NCBI RefSeq assembly: GCF_002115745.1 | Contig: NZ_JFKB01000016.1 | Span: 1-64,000 of the forward strand | Length of the DNA stretch: 64,000 bases | Direction of reading: 5' to 3' | Source of the DNA: Thalassospira alkalitolerans | GTDB taxonomy: Bacteria > Pseudomonadota > Alphaproteobacteria > Rhodospirillales > Thalassospiraceae | Shown: in pieces, positions 9,593 to 18,333 of the stretch | Numbering within the stretch: position 1 is the first letter of the stretch | Layout: each line of letters begins with the position of its first letter | Notes under the pieces: generated by a model | The model's database searches: none | Told to the model about the DNA's origin: nothing | The model's input: only the letters and a program-made list of their open reading frames with translations | Program-made: the position numbers and the translations under genes

Positions 9593-10429
9593 CTAGGCGG
9601 CAGATTTTTTTGCCGAGCGTTGTGATTTTTCAACCACATTGGCTTCCAGCCATTGAACAATGCCCTGTGCGGCCTTTTCCCATTTGGCATCAAGCATCAT
9701 GGCATGGGCAATATCATCCAAAAGCAGGTAATCCGCGCCGTAACGCTGTGCCGTGCGATGTACCAGTTCACTTTGAATGATTTCATCATTGCGTGCCCCC
9801 ATCACCAACATTGGCGGTACGTCGGTCGGGGATAGGAATACGGGATTGGTACCTGCCATATCCATCAGGGCCCTGTGGCTTTCGGTTTCAAGTCGCCCGA
9901 AATAGATCATGCCTTCATCTTCGGCGATATCGGCGGACAACATGGCGCGTCCCAGCCGTTCACGCAGCAAAGTGTGCGGACCGATGGCCTGTAACCAGAA
10001 CATTTGCAAATACAGGTCCGGCTGGGCCATGGCCATCATGGCATTGCTGGCCATAAGGCCCTCGGGCGGGACCGATGCCATCAGGACGGCGGCGGCGGCA
10101 CTATGTTTTTCAAGATATTTTTGGATGATATAGCCGCCCATCGAATGGCCGATCAAAATTGGCTTTTGACCCAGCGTCTCAACGACAGTTTCAAGGTCTT
10201 CGACATAATCATCGATCGAGGCAAGACTGCGTAATTGTCGGCCGCCACTGCCGCCGTGGCCACGCAGTGAAAATGAAATGGTTTCAAATCCCTGATCGGC
10301 AAACCAGGCCAAAAAATGTTCGTTCCAGCACCACGCCCCGGTAAAGGCGCCATGGACGAAAATAATTGGCGTTTTGCATTTTGGTTTGCCAGTCGGGCTT
10401 CTGCGAAAAATCTCCAATTCGGGACTCAT
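9593..10429 (-). CDS. alpha/beta hydrolase (278 aa)
   Basis: Soluble esterase-like alpha/beta hydrolase. The oxyanion motif VHGAF is followed by the nucleophile elbow GHSMGG (S96), the acid D215 in GARND and the base H242 in DDIAHA, so the catalytic triad is complete. The C-terminus is short and lysine-rich. I chose the ATG at 10429 because GGAGG stands about 6 nt before it. The longer open frame to 10513 would add 28 residues without a ribosome site. The substrate is unknown. Confidence 0.87.
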   Translation of the reverse strand: MSPELEIFRRSPTGKPKCKTPIIFVHGAFTGAWCWNEHFLAWFADQGFETISFSLRGHGGSGGRQLRSLASIDDYVEDLETVVETLGQKPILIGHSMGGYIIQKYLEKHSAAAAVLMASVPPEGLMASNAMMAMAQPDLYLQMFWLQAIGPHTLLRERLGRAMLSADIAEDEGMIYFGRLETESHRALMDMAGTNPVFLSPTDVPPMLVMGARNDEIIQSELVHRTAQRYGADYLLLDDIAHAMMLDAKWEKAAQGIVQWLEANVVEKSQRSAKKSAA

Positions 10430-10662
10430 GACAGGCCTCCTGGATGCGAAGTGTCTCAGGCAAGATAACCAAACCCAAGTTTTGACCTTAGCATAAAAAT
10501 GCAGTTTTCGCATCTATGGCATTCGTTTGAATATGCAAAACTCATACAATTGTATCGGAAAACCACCACCAATGATTGTCAGTGTCGTTTGCTTTGCATA
10601 TGATATTTGCGGGACAGTGGAAAAACGGCGCATGGCGGCACAGGCTGCCATAGCATCGGCAA

Positions 10663-11379
10663 GTGAATGACAACGAGATAAAAGCAAAGCTGAAGATGAT
10701 GGTGGAATTATCTGTGGTCGGTATTCTTGCGGGGCTCGATGATGCAGCGCTTGCGGATGTCGAACGTCATATCAATCGGAAAACGTTTTCATCGGGGGCT
10801 CAGATCATTGAGCCAGAATCGGACAGTTCGGATGTTTATCTGATCTTGTCGGGCAAAGTTCGGATCGTGAACTATTCTGTTTCCGGGCGCGAAATTACGC
10901 TTGAAGAAATTGGTGCTGGCGGCTGCGTTGGGCATCTGTCGGCAATTGACGGTGAACCGCGTTCGGCCTGTGTGCTGGCGGTTAATAACACCGATGTTGC
11001 GATTGTCAGTCCGGCCAATTTTGAAAAAATTGTCAAAAACCATCCGTCAGTTGCCTGGAATGTTATCCATGAACTGGCGCGTATTGTGCGGACATCGACA
11101 CGGCGTATTGTCGATGTCAGTACCCTTGGCGCAAACGAACGTGTTGTGGCCGAAATCCTGCGTTGCGCGCAGACCGAGATCACCGATGACGGTTCTGCTT
11201 TGCTAAGCCCGGTGCCGGTTCATTCCGACATTGCCGGACGTGTCAGCACCTCGCGCGAGACGGTTGCACGGGTGATGGGCACATTGGCCCGCAAGGGGCT
11301 GGTCAATAAAATCGAGACAGGATTACACGTGCCTGATGTCCGGCGTCTTGAAGAATTCCTTAGTGAATCTATTCACTGA
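10663..11379 (+). CDS. CRP/FNR-family transcriptional regulator (238 aa)
   Basis: Dimeric DNA-binding regulator with an N-terminal cyclic-nucleotide-binding beta roll and a C-terminal winged helix. The recognition helix SRETVAR (197-203) keeps the Arg-Glu-x3-Arg spacing that E. coli CRP uses to read TGTGA-N6-TCACA, not the E-x2-SR pattern of FNR. In the nucleotide pocket R100 and S101 match the phosphate-binding pair, but the position of the ribose-binding Glu of CRP is H91 (GHLS), so cAMP binding is uncertain. The GTG start is weak, and ATG at 10696 is an alternative. There are no N-terminal cysteines for an iron-sulphur cluster. A matching palindrome lies about 60 bp after the stop. Confidence 0.88.
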   Translation: MNDNEIKAKLKMMVELSVVGILAGLDDAALADVERHINRKTFSSGAQIIEPESDSSDVYLILSGKVRIVNYSVSGREITLEEIGAGGCVGHLSAIDGEPRSACVLAVNNTDVAIVSPANFEKIVKNHPSVAWNVIHELARIVRTSTRRIVDVSTLGANERVVAEILRCAQTEITDDGSALLSPVPVHSDIAGRVSTSRETVARVMGTLARKGLVNKIETGLHVPDVRRLEEFLSESIH

Positions 11380-11440
11380 TTTTAGCTGACAGCAGGATAT
11401 TGGCGAAATATCGGTAAAAAGTTGTAAATGTTTTGCAAAT

Positions 11441-11456
11441 TGTGACGAGTGTCACA
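11441..11456. promoter_or_regulatory. perfect CRP-type operator TGTGACGAGTGTCACA
   Basis: An exact inverted repeat that fits TGTGA-N6-TCACA, the CRP consensus, 61 bp after the stop of the CRP-like gene. A possible -10 element (TAGATA, 11478-11483) follows at a distance that would put the operator centre near -41.5 of a start site around 11490. No good -35 box is visible, as expected for an activator-dependent class II promoter. Confidence 0.6.
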
Positions 11457-11489
11457 GAACTGATCTGTCATGCACGATAGATAAAGGGG

Positions 11490-11571
11490 GTGACGGGCAT
11501 TTAATTGGTCCGGCACATCTCCCCCAAGAGAGTTTACTGGCCGTACTTTAAAGAGTACGGCCATTTTTTTT
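11490..11571 (+). ncRNA. candidate CRP-activated small RNA (about 80 nt)
   Basis: Predicted transcript between the CRP-type operator/-10 element and a strong intrinsic terminator, with no reading frame of useful length inside. It contains a C-rich stretch CTCCCCC (11519-11525) flanked by short complementary TCTC/GAGA arms, which could present an anti-Shine-Dalgarno loop. No known sRNA family was recognised. The start point is inferred from promoter geometry only. It could instead be the tail of the upstream gene's mRNA. Confidence 0.42.
11538..11571 (+). terminator. intrinsic terminator
   Basis: A perfect 10-bp stem, TGGCCGTACT (11538-11547) with AGTACGGCCA (11554-11563), loop TTAAAG, followed by eight T. 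It ends the candidate sRNA and any read-through from the CRP-like gene. Confidence 0.88.
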
Positions 11572-11658
11572 GCGTTTCATCATAGCGCGGGGGGATTGGG
11601 GCCGATAAAGTATTGATCGTCAGACTTAAGACCTGTCTCCAATTCAAGGAATGACTTC

Positions 11659-12033
11659 ATGCGGTTATCTGTTGTTATGGCCGGGCTGAACGGGGCAATG
11701 GCGGTTGCTTTGGGGGCGTTTGCTACTCATGCGATGGTGGGCGACGAAATGATCCATGCCCGCGATTTGGTTGCAAAGGGCGCACATTATCAATTGATCC
11801 ATGCGGTTGGTATGGCGGCTGTTGCGGCCCTTGCCCATCAGGTGCCCGATGAACGGTTGTTGCGTTGGGCGGCGTATTCGATGCTGGTGGGGATCTTGTT
11901 CTTCTGCGGGTCGCTTTATGCCATTGCCTTTACCGGGGTCGGTGCCTTTGGCATGGTCGCCCCGATTGGCGGGCTGTCTTTCATTGCCGGTTGGTTGATG
12001 TTGGCCGGGGCAGGGTGGAAACGTTTTTCCTGA
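11659..12033 (+). CDS. DUF423 family membrane protein (124 aa)
   Basis: Small inner-membrane protein with about four hydrophobic helices, similar to YgdD/YwdK. The family hallmarks are GAFATHAM near the N-terminus (about 19-26) and HAVGMAAVAALAH in the middle. The ATG has AAGGA 8 nt upstream. No biochemical role has been established for the family. It stands alone on the plus strand after a terminator. Confidence 0.85.
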   Translation: MRLSVVMAGLNGAMAVALGAFATHAMVGDEMIHARDLVAKGAHYQLIHAVGMAAVAALAHQVPDERLLRWAAYSMLVGILFFCGSLYAIAFTGVGAFGMVAPIGGLSFIAGWLMLAGAGWKRFS

Positions 12034-12654
12034 TGATCATCTTGGTTTGAATAAACCGCTTCGCGGCAGAATGCTGTTTTGCCGGGGGAGGAGACCGTTC
12101 ATTTTGTGGCGGATATTGGCGCAGTATTGGTAAGATTTGACAGCGAACCGTCAAAAAATATTCGGCAAAGTTCTGACCGGTTTTTATATCGGGTCCTCAC
12201 CTGTTCAGAATCCTTCCATTAAAACAGAAATGTTCACTGACACCTGTCTGGGCCAAGTTCCGGATTAGATGGGGCTGGCTTCTGTGTGTCGGCTCTGAAC
12301 TGGCCGGTTCAGGGGGATTTGCGTTGCTGACATCGGCGGCTTTCCCCACCGGAAATTGTGCTGTGTGGTTGGCGCATTCAGGTTCACGTCAGAAAGCTGC
12401 GTTAAAGACTTGATCTGGTTTTTATGCCGGATGCGCTTTTAGGCAAAACGTCTGTCGACCATTTCCGAAATCCTGTGATGCCAGAGAATGCAAAAATCAA
12501 AATTTTGGTGTTCTGGCAGGAGGGAAAGGCATGGGACGGATTTTTATCTGACTTGGCATTTGGAAGTGTTGCCTGTTTCATCGTATTTCGCCGACTGTTT
12601 GCGCGTTGAATATTGTGGGAATTGGCAGCGTCGATAAACGCGGGCATTTAATAA
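12034..12654. other. intergenic region, no supported gene
   Basis: About 620 bp between DUF423 and the GT2 operon. A TTGACA hexamer at 12137-12142 with a poor -10 (TATTCG near 12159) is the only promoter-like element I see, and it sits inside a short TTTGAC/GTCAAA inverted repeat. The longest open frame (61 codons at 12424) has no ribosome site or family likeness. The region probably carries the promoter for the sugar-transfer operon. Confidence 0.5.
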
Positions 12655-13461
12655 ATGAAGTCGAATGGCATTTCGTCGAAATTCGATGCCAATGTATTGG
12701 TAAACGGATCAATGGGCGAGGATCGGGTAAATAATCCGGATATCGAATTGTCCGTTGTGGTGCCGGTTTTCAATGAATACGAAAACATTACGCCGTTAAT
12801 TGATGAAATTCTGGCGGCTTTGCGCGGCAAAGTAGCGTTTGAAATCATCTATGTGGATGACGGCAGTACCGATCAAACGGCAAATGTTTTAAAAGAGAAA
12901 AGAACAGCCGTGCCCGAACTTCGTGTGATCCGCCATGTCGAAAGCTGTGGTCAATCGCTTGCGGTTCTGACCGGGGTCAAGCAGGCATTGGGCGCATTGG
13001 TTGTTACGCTTGACGGGGATGGCCAAAACGATCCTGCCGATATCCCGCTTCTTTTGGCACGATACCGGGCCGAAGGTCATGACGATAAGCTGCTGGTTGC
13101 TGGCTGGCGCGCGAACCGCAATGATACAAAGGCAAAGCGGATCCAATCGCGCATTGCCAATCGTGTTCGCCGGGCTTTGTTAAACGATGAAACGCCCGAT
13201 AGCGGATGCGGCATAAAGCTGTTTTGTCGCGACGATTTTTTGGCATTCCCCCGGTTTAATCATATGCATCGCTTCTTGCCGGCGCTTATTTTGCGCGATG
13301 GTGGCCGGGTTTGCTCGGTTGCGGTAAATCATCGGCCGCGCTTATGCGGTGTGTCGAAATACAATATGATGAACAGGCTCTGGGTTGGAATTATCGATAT
13401 GATGGGGCTTATGTGGCTTCAGTCGCGCGCTAAAAACCCAACGATCGAAACCGGGGAATAG
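12655..13461 (+). CDS. GT2 glycosyltransferase, polyprenyl-phosphate sugar synthase type (268 aa)
   Basis: Cytoplasmic-face family 2 glycosyltransferase similar to dolichol-phosphate mannose synthase and ArnC. LSVVVPVFNEYENI begins the GT-A fold (about 32-45), IYVDDGSTD lies at about 65-73, and DGDGQND (120-126) holds the metal-binding DxD. The C-terminus has a hydrophobic, probably membrane-associated stretch but no clear pair of membrane helices. It heads an operon with a LAB_N protein (7 bp downstream) and an ArnT-like transferase, so it should charge a lipid carrier with a sugar. ATG 12655 lacks a clear ribosome site, and ATG 12712 is an alternative. Confidence 0.86.
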   Translation: MKSNGISSKFDANVLVNGSMGEDRVNNPDIELSVVVPVFNEYENITPLIDEILAALRGKVAFEIIYVDDGSTDQTANVLKEKRTAVPELRVIRHVESCGQSLAVLTGVKQALGALVVTLDGDGQNDPADIPLLLARYRAEGHDDKLLVAGWRANRNDTKAKRIQSRIANRVRRALLNDETPDSGCGIKLFCRDDFLAFPRFNHMHRFLPALILRDGGRVCSVAVNHRPRLCGVSKYNMMNRLWVGIIDMMGLMWLQSRAKNPTIETGE

Positions 13462-13467
13462 GAAAAG

Positions 13468-13812
13468 ATGATGCAGGAATGGGGCGCCCGGCTGTTTTCC
13501 AACCTTGATACCTGGTTCGTGCTGGGGATTGTGGGGCAGGTCATGTTTTCTGGCAGGTTCCTTGTGCAATGGCTTGTCAGTGAAAAACACACCAAATCAA
13601 TCGTGCCGGTCGCGTTTTGGTATCTCAGTATTCTTGGCGGTATTTGCCTTATGGTTTATGGGCTTCAGCGTGCCGAACCGATCATCATTCTTGGTCAGTC
13701 GTTTGGTTTGATCGTCTATGCGCGAAATCTTTATTTCATCCATCAGGAAAAGCACGACGCCAAGGTCGATGCCATTCCCGCAATTGTGGCTGATCCGACC
13801 CACAATCATTGA
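13468..13812 (+). CDS. LAB_N (lipid A biosynthesis N-terminal) domain membrane protein (114 aa)
   Basis: Small integral membrane protein with three hydrophobic helices, matching the domain found at the N-terminus of some LpxB proteins. Motifs include VGQVMFSGRFLVQW (about 25-38) and SFGLIVYARNLYFI near the C-terminus. Encoded between a GT2 and a GT39 gene, it may help move or present the lipid-linked sugar, like the small third component of other lipid A decoration systems. That role is inferred from context. The stop overlaps an in-frame TTG of the next gene. Confidence 0.83.
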   Translation: MMQEWGARLFSNLDTWFVLGIVGQVMFSGRFLVQWLVSEKHTKSIVPVAFWYLSILGGICLMVYGLQRAEPIIILGQSFGLIVYARNLYFIHQEKHDAKVDAIPAIVADPTHNH

Positions 13813-13835
13813 TCCATCTTTTTACCGGAATTCCC

Positions 13836-15566
13836 ATGGTCCCGACACATCGTCTTGCCGCGTTGAAAAGCCCGCTCGCCTGCATTTTGGTGCTATGGGC
13901 CTTGGGTGTCATTTTCTGTATTTCTGTACGACCGCTGATGCCGGTTGATGAAACGCGCTATCTTTCGGTCGCGTGGGAGATGTGGATCCATAACAACTGG
14001 TTAGTGCCACATTTGAATGGCGCACCCTATGCCCATAAGCCCCCCATGTTATTTTGGCTCATAAATGTCAGTTGGGCGGTGTTTGGCGTTAATGAATTCT
14101 CGGCCCGCATGATTGCCCCGATATTTGGTGCGTTGAATTTGGTGATGGTTTCTGTCTTGGCAGGCAAATTGTGGCCCGAAAAAACAGATGCGCGTGTTCT
14201 TGCTCCCTTATTTTTGGTCGGGAGCTCCTATTTCGCGGGTTATGGCACCCTGACTTATTTTGACATGCTGCAAAGCTTCTTTGCGCTGCTTGGCTGGTAT
14301 GGTGTGCAGACGGCAAGTCAGGGGCGCGTGCGCTGGGGCTGGGCCTTGGTGGGCATTGCAATCGGACTGGGTATCCTTTCCAAGGGGCCGGTCATCTTGC
14401 TGTATATTTTGCCCGCCGCATTGCTTGCGCCGCTGTGGCAAAAGCGCGATCAAAAAAATACAGCAGCGTTGGATACCCTTGCGTCAATTTCGCCAGTTGA
14501 TCAACAGGATGGGGAAGACGCCCGCGATGATCGACAGATGACGCATCGGCGCTGGAAAGGCTGGTACCTTGGTCTTGTTGTTTCTGTCTTGCTTGGTGCG
14601 GTTATCGCGCTTTGTTGGGCGGTTCCTGCCGGGATATATGGCGGCGAAGAATATCGTAATGCGATCTTCTGGGGGCAAACGGCCGGGCGGATGGTGGATA
14701 GTTTCGCCCATGTCGAACCGTTCTATTACTATCTGGTCGCTTTACCGTTGATGTTGTTGCCCTGGTTACTGTGGGGCGGTCTGTGGCGGGGGATAATCGG
14801 GTTCCGGTGGCGTGCTGGCCTTGATGATGGTTTGCGGATGGTGCTGCTTATTATCGTCGTACTGATGATTGCCTTCAGTTTGATTTCCGGCAAACGTGTT
14901 CACTATATCCTGCCTGTTCTGCCCTTGATCAGTTTGCTTCTGGCACGGGTGATTTCGGCAAGTAACGCTTTGGGCGTGATGGCGCGGCGAATAGATTTGG
15001 TGCCAATTGCTGTCTTTGTCATTCTGATTGGTCTTGTGGCAATAATCGCACCGTTTTTGCCGCTCTATTTCGCCAAAGCGCCGGTTTGGCTTGCGACGTT
15101 GAACGGCTGGTGGGGGCTTGTGCTGGTCGTCGCTGGCGCTGTGTTGATTGTGGCCGGGCCAATGCGGGGCGTGGTTTATCGGATTGCCATTGTCAATTTG
15201 CTGCTTGTCGTCACGGTCTGCATGATTGCGGCACCACGCCTGAATATCGATTATGATATGCGACCATTGGCGGAATACCTGAAAACCCAACAGGACGAGG
15301 GGCGTGATATTGCCTATTGGGGCAAGTACCACGCGCAGTTCCAGTTTCTGGGGCGTTTGCAAAGGCCTATTCAGATGCTGATCAGCCATGATGAAATGCT
15401 TGATTGGGCAAAAAACCATCCGGATGGCGAGATCATCGCCCGTCGGGATCGTCCGCTGGACGCGCAGGAACGCCCCCTGGCCGGGTTTGACTATAAGAAC
15501 GATCGTCTGCTGATCTGGGACATTCAAACCGTTCTTGAAAATGCAGCAGGCGTCTTGGCGCGCTAG
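13836..15566 (+). CDS. ArnT-like GT39/GT83 glycosyltransferase (576 aa)
   Basis: Polytopic inner-membrane transferase, about 11-12 helices, of the ArnT/PMT superfamily. It uses a polyprenyl-phosphate sugar donor at the periplasmic face. The first periplasmic loop carries the acidic motif DETRYLSVAWEMW, equivalent to the catalytic loop of ArnT. A long loop and C-terminal domain follow. The ATG at 13836 has GGA 7 nt upstream. A TTG at 13809 overlapping the previous stop is possible. The acceptor is probably lipid A. The sugar is unknown because no dedicated sugar-modifying gene is adjacent. Confidence 0.87.
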   Translation: MVPTHRLAALKSPLACILVLWALGVIFCISVRPLMPVDETRYLSVAWEMWIHNNWLVPHLNGAPYAHKPPMLFWLINVSWAVFGVNEFSARMIAPIFGALNLVMVSVLAGKLWPEKTDARVLAPLFLVGSSYFAGYGTLTYFDMLQSFFALLGWYGVQTASQGRVRWGWALVGIAIGLGILSKGPVILLYILPAALLAPLWQKRDQKNTAALDTLASISPVDQQDGEDARDDRQMTHRRWKGWYLGLVVSVLLGAVIALCWAVPAGIYGGEEYRNAIFWGQTAGRMVDSFAHVEPFYYYLVALPLMLLPWLLWGGLWRGIIGFRWRAGLDDGLRMVLLIIVVLMIAFSLISGKRVHYILPVLPLISLLLARVISASNALGVMARRIDLVPIAVFVILIGLVAIIAPFLPLYFAKAPVWLATLNGWWGLVLVVAGAVLIVAGPMRGVVYRIAIVNLLLVVTVCMIAAPRLNIDYDMRPLAEYLKTQQDEGRDIAYWGKYHAQFQFLGRLQRPIQMLISHDEMLDWAKNHPDGEIIARRDRPLDAQERPLAGFDYKNDRLLIWDIQTVLENAAGVLAR

Positions 15567-15711
15567 GGCCGCAGGGCAAAAAACACTACCAATACCAACC
15601 CAAAGACTGCCAACGCCATTGCCTTGCTGAGCACGGGCAGGTGGGACCGCGCCGTCTGTGCTGTGTCAGGTAAATTGGTGGGGAACCTGTGAAATTATCC
15701 ACAGTGACAAT

Positions 15712-15746
15712 AAAAAAAGACGTGCCCCAAAGGACACGTCTTTTTT
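15712..15746. terminator. bidirectional terminator between the GT39 gene and rpmG
   Basis: A-rich left arm with GACGTG (15719-15724), loop around CCCCAAAGGA, right arm CACGTC followed by T6. The A and T tracts make it work on both strands, serving the plus-strand GT39 operon and minus-strand rpmG. Confidence 0.82.
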
Positions 15747-15781
15747 AATCTCGAACAATCAAATCAGCATATGCTGACATA

Positions 15782-15949
15782 TTATTTCATTTTCGCTTCT
15801 TTGAACTCGACGTGCTTGCGCACGACCGGGTCGTACTTGCGAAACGAGAATTTCTCGGTGGTGTTCCGCGGGTTCTTCTTTACGACATAGAAGTAACCGG
15901 TATCAGCGGAGCTTACCAACTTTACGAGGATTGAAGCGGGCTTAGCCAT
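15782..15949 (-). CDS. rpmG: 50S ribosomal protein bL33 (55 aa)
   Basis: Ribosomal protein bL33 of the large subunit. The translation runs from [20 protein letters not shown] through [13 protein letters not shown] to the ending EFKEAKMK, all family-typical, and 55 residues is the normal size. It has no cysteine pairs, so it is the zinc-free form. The gene is single, read toward the bidirectional terminator. Confidence 0.97.
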   Translation of the reverse strand: MAKPASILVKLVSSADTGYFYVVKKNPRNTTEKFSFRKYDPVVRKHVEFKEAKMK

Positions 15950-16043
15950 ATCTCAGCTTCCTGTGTTCAGGTGTATCTCAGGCCGCGGAACATAAAGGTT
16001 ATGCGCCGAGTGTCAAGCCATTTTGGCAAAAATAATGCCATTT

Positions 16044-17606
16044 TTATTGCGACGCAAAGGTGTCCGCAATTTCATGGTGTGGAAGCTGTGCCAAATCCTT
16101 GTAACTTGACAGGTTTTTGATCAATTCAAACGCCACATCAATGTCGGTTTCATCGGCCAGTTGGCGTGCCGGACATACATTGCGCAGATTGCGGCGGGTC
16201 AATTCATCCTGGTAGTCAAGCGCGCGCCATTTGGTCATCACACTAACCATGTCTTCGCGGTGTGCCAGTGCTGATTTGACCTGTTCAAACGGATCAATAT
16301 CATCCGATGTTGTGCAAATCGACGGGAACAGGCCAATTCTGTCAAATGTGTAACCTGACGGGGCGGTCATCCGTGACCAGGTAAAGGTCAGCGTGCCCTT
16401 GTTTGACAGGTCATTGATCGCCTGTACCGATCCTTTGCCAAAACTGGTCGAACCGATCAGAACCGCACGATTGCGATCCTGAAGGGCCGCTGCCACCAAT
16501 TCAGCCGATGATGCGGTTCTGCCATCAATCAGGACGGCAAGCGGCGCACCGCGTGTCAGGTCCTCTGCATCGGCGTTAAAGACATGGCGTGCTGCCATAA
16601 CGCGTGATCGTGTATTGGCAATCGGGCCGCCTGCAATAAACAGATCGGCAACCTCGACACCTTGCTGCAAAAGCCCGCCGCGATTGCCCCGCAAATCAAG
16701 GATTACACCGCGCAGGCCACCGGGATGCAGATCGGCCTTCAGGATTTCATCGCCAAGCGACTGTGCGGTGGCACTGTTAAAGCTGGCGATCCGGGCAATC
16801 AGGACGTTGTTACGAAACTGGGCAAAAACGGTTCGGTTGATCACACGTTCACGCATGATTTCAATTGGTGTGATGGCCTTGCTGTTGGCGGCATTGATTT
16901 CAATCGCAACCCGCGTACCTTCTTCGCCATGCAAAAGATCGGCGGCGTATCCTGCGGGCTTGTTATACAGGTTGATGCCATTGACCGATATCAGCTGGTC
17001 GCCAATATTAAGGCCCGCTTTGGCCGCCGGGCTGCTTTCATGGACTTTTTTGACGACTGGATAGCCATCCCCGCCAATCAGGCGAACCCCGACCCCGATA
17101 TAGCCATCGCGCCGTGTGCGGGCTGTTTCGGCCTGATTGGGCCCCTCGTAGCGACTGTAACGGTCAAGGTTCCGGATCGAACCACTGACAAGCGCCGATT
17201 GCACTGTAAGAGCATTGGCCTGGCGCAATTCGGATGAATAGGCCCGATAAATGCCAACCCCTTTCAGGGTAAGTTCCGTCCACAGAAAGGTATCCTGTTC
17301 CTCGCTATTGGCCGCGGGCAGGGCAAGGCTTTTGATTGTCTTGCCGTTATAGCCAAGAACAAGTTCGTCCGGCGTCATTCCGATGCGAATTTCGGGATCA
17401 ATTGTTGTTAATCCGTCAAGCGCATTAACAACAATCTGTTCGCGGCCAATCGGATCAATATAACGCGTCGCGACCAGCTCAATGGCCTGCGACATCACAT
17501 CGCGAATTTGCGGATCATCTTCTGATGTAATCAGATTGTCGCGCGGTTGTGTGGCGCAACCGGCCAGCAAAAGACAGATACACGCTGTCCCGGCAATGCG
17601 TCGCAT
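16044..17606 (-). CDS. S41 carboxyl-terminal processing protease, lipoprotein (520 aa)
   Basis: Periplasmic C-terminal processing protease anchored as a lipoprotein. The signal MRRIAGTACICLLLAGC ends in the lipobox LAGC (C17). A PDZ domain (about 170-240, PAAKAGLNIGDQLISVNG) precedes the catalytic core with LDLRGNRGG (303-311), the nucleophile S366 in TASSAE and the general base K391 in SFGKGSVQ, 25 residues apart as in Tsp/Prc. The ATG at 17606 was chosen because it gives a proper lipoprotein signal. A TTG at 17663 would place it internally. Targets are unknown. Confidence 0.9.
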   Translation of the reverse strand: MRRIAGTACICLLLAGCATQPRDNLITSEDDPQIRDVMSQAIELVATRYIDPIGREQIVVNALDGLTTIDPEIRIGMTPDELVLGYNGKTIKSLALPAANSEEQDTFLWTELTLKGVGIYRAYSSELRQANALTVQSALVSGSIRNLDRYSRYEGPNQAETARTRRDGYIGVGVRLIGGDGYPVVKKVHESSPAAKAGLNIGDQLISVNGINLYNKPAGYAADLLHGEEGTRVAIEINAANSKAITPIEIMRERVINRTVFAQFRNNVLIARIASFNSATAQSLGDEILKADLHPGGLRGVILDLRGNRGGLLQQGVEVADLFIAGGPIANTRSRVMAARHVFNADAEDLTRGAPLAVLIDGRTASSAELVAAALQDRNRAVLIGSTSFGKGSVQAINDLSNKGTLTFTWSRMTAPSGYTFDRIGLFPSICTTSDDIDPFEQVKSALAHREDMVSVMTKWRALDYQDELTRRNLRNVCPARQLADETDIDVAFELIKNLSSYKDLAQLPHHEIADTFASQ

Positions 17607-17749
17607 GGGGTGCCAGACAAAAAGGCGATTGGTGATGTCGATGTCTTTTGTGGTTGGGGCCAAAATTTGTTCAATCCAGAAGGAACAGGATCAATTCCAC
17701 GATCATTGTAATGCGAATGATATGCACGCGACAATGACAATCGCCATCA

Positions 17750-18139
17750 CTATCCCTTGATCTTCATCGCCCATTGGGTGCCCAGTACAGCGCCCTTGAT
17801 AAACGGCAGGAAGCTTAGACATAAAAGAACTGTCACCGGCAACCAGACCGCCAATTGCAGGGTCATAGACGGGTGCATGGTCTGTTCCATGGTAAGCGCC
17901 CCGCCAACAACAATGTGACCGACGATGAAGATCGTAAAATAGGGCGGGGCATCGTCACAGCGATATTCCCCGATGGGATGGTTGCAACAATCGCATTCAT
18001 GGCGCAGTGTCAGATATCCGCCAAAGGCAAAGCCATGGCCGCAATTGGGGCATTTACGACGGAACCCGCGACTAAGGCCGGTCAAAAGGCGTGATCCGCT
18101 GCTTTGTTCGCTGTATTCTGGTTGCATGGTGGCATTCAT
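17750..18139 (-). CDS. DUF983 family membrane protein (129 aa)
   Basis: Small membrane protein with an N-terminal zinc ribbon, CPNCGHG and CDCCNHP (four cysteines), followed by APPYFTIFIVGHIVVG and two hydrophobic helices. These are hallmarks of DUF983, often found near cytochrome oxidase assembly genes in alphaproteobacteria, though none is adjacent here. Start is uncertain: ATG at 18139 (AAGAA 7 nt upstream) or ATG at 18187 (no ribosome site). Function is not established. Confidence 0.8.
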   Translation of the reverse strand: MNATMQPEYSEQSSGSRLLTGLSRGFRRKCPNCGHGFAFGGYLTLRHECDCCNHPIGEYRCDDAPPYFTIFIVGHIVVGGALTMEQTMHPSMTLQLAVWLPVTVLLCLSFLPFIKGAVLGTQWAMKIKG

Positions 18140-18333
18140 TCCTGTTTCTTGATCCAGCCCCTTGATCGGGACTCTAAAAAGGGGCATTGAAACGGTCTGC
18201 TATCATCATGAAGTTAATGTGATCGGGCAAGTGCTTTTCCCGCATAGCTAGGAAACCCGCCAAAGGGTGGTTTTTCTGCTAGCTTGCCGGCCCTTTGATG
18301 CAGATGTCTTCAACCCGGTACAGGAGCGCCCAA

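Noticed and set aside
12424..12609. 61-codon plus-strand frame upstream of the GT2 operon
   Set aside because: No ribosome site or family likeness; only slightly longer than chance.
15688..15703. CRP-like TGTGAAATTATCCACA, one mismatch
   Set aside because: It lies downstream of both flanking genes, next to a bidirectional terminator, with no promoter to control.
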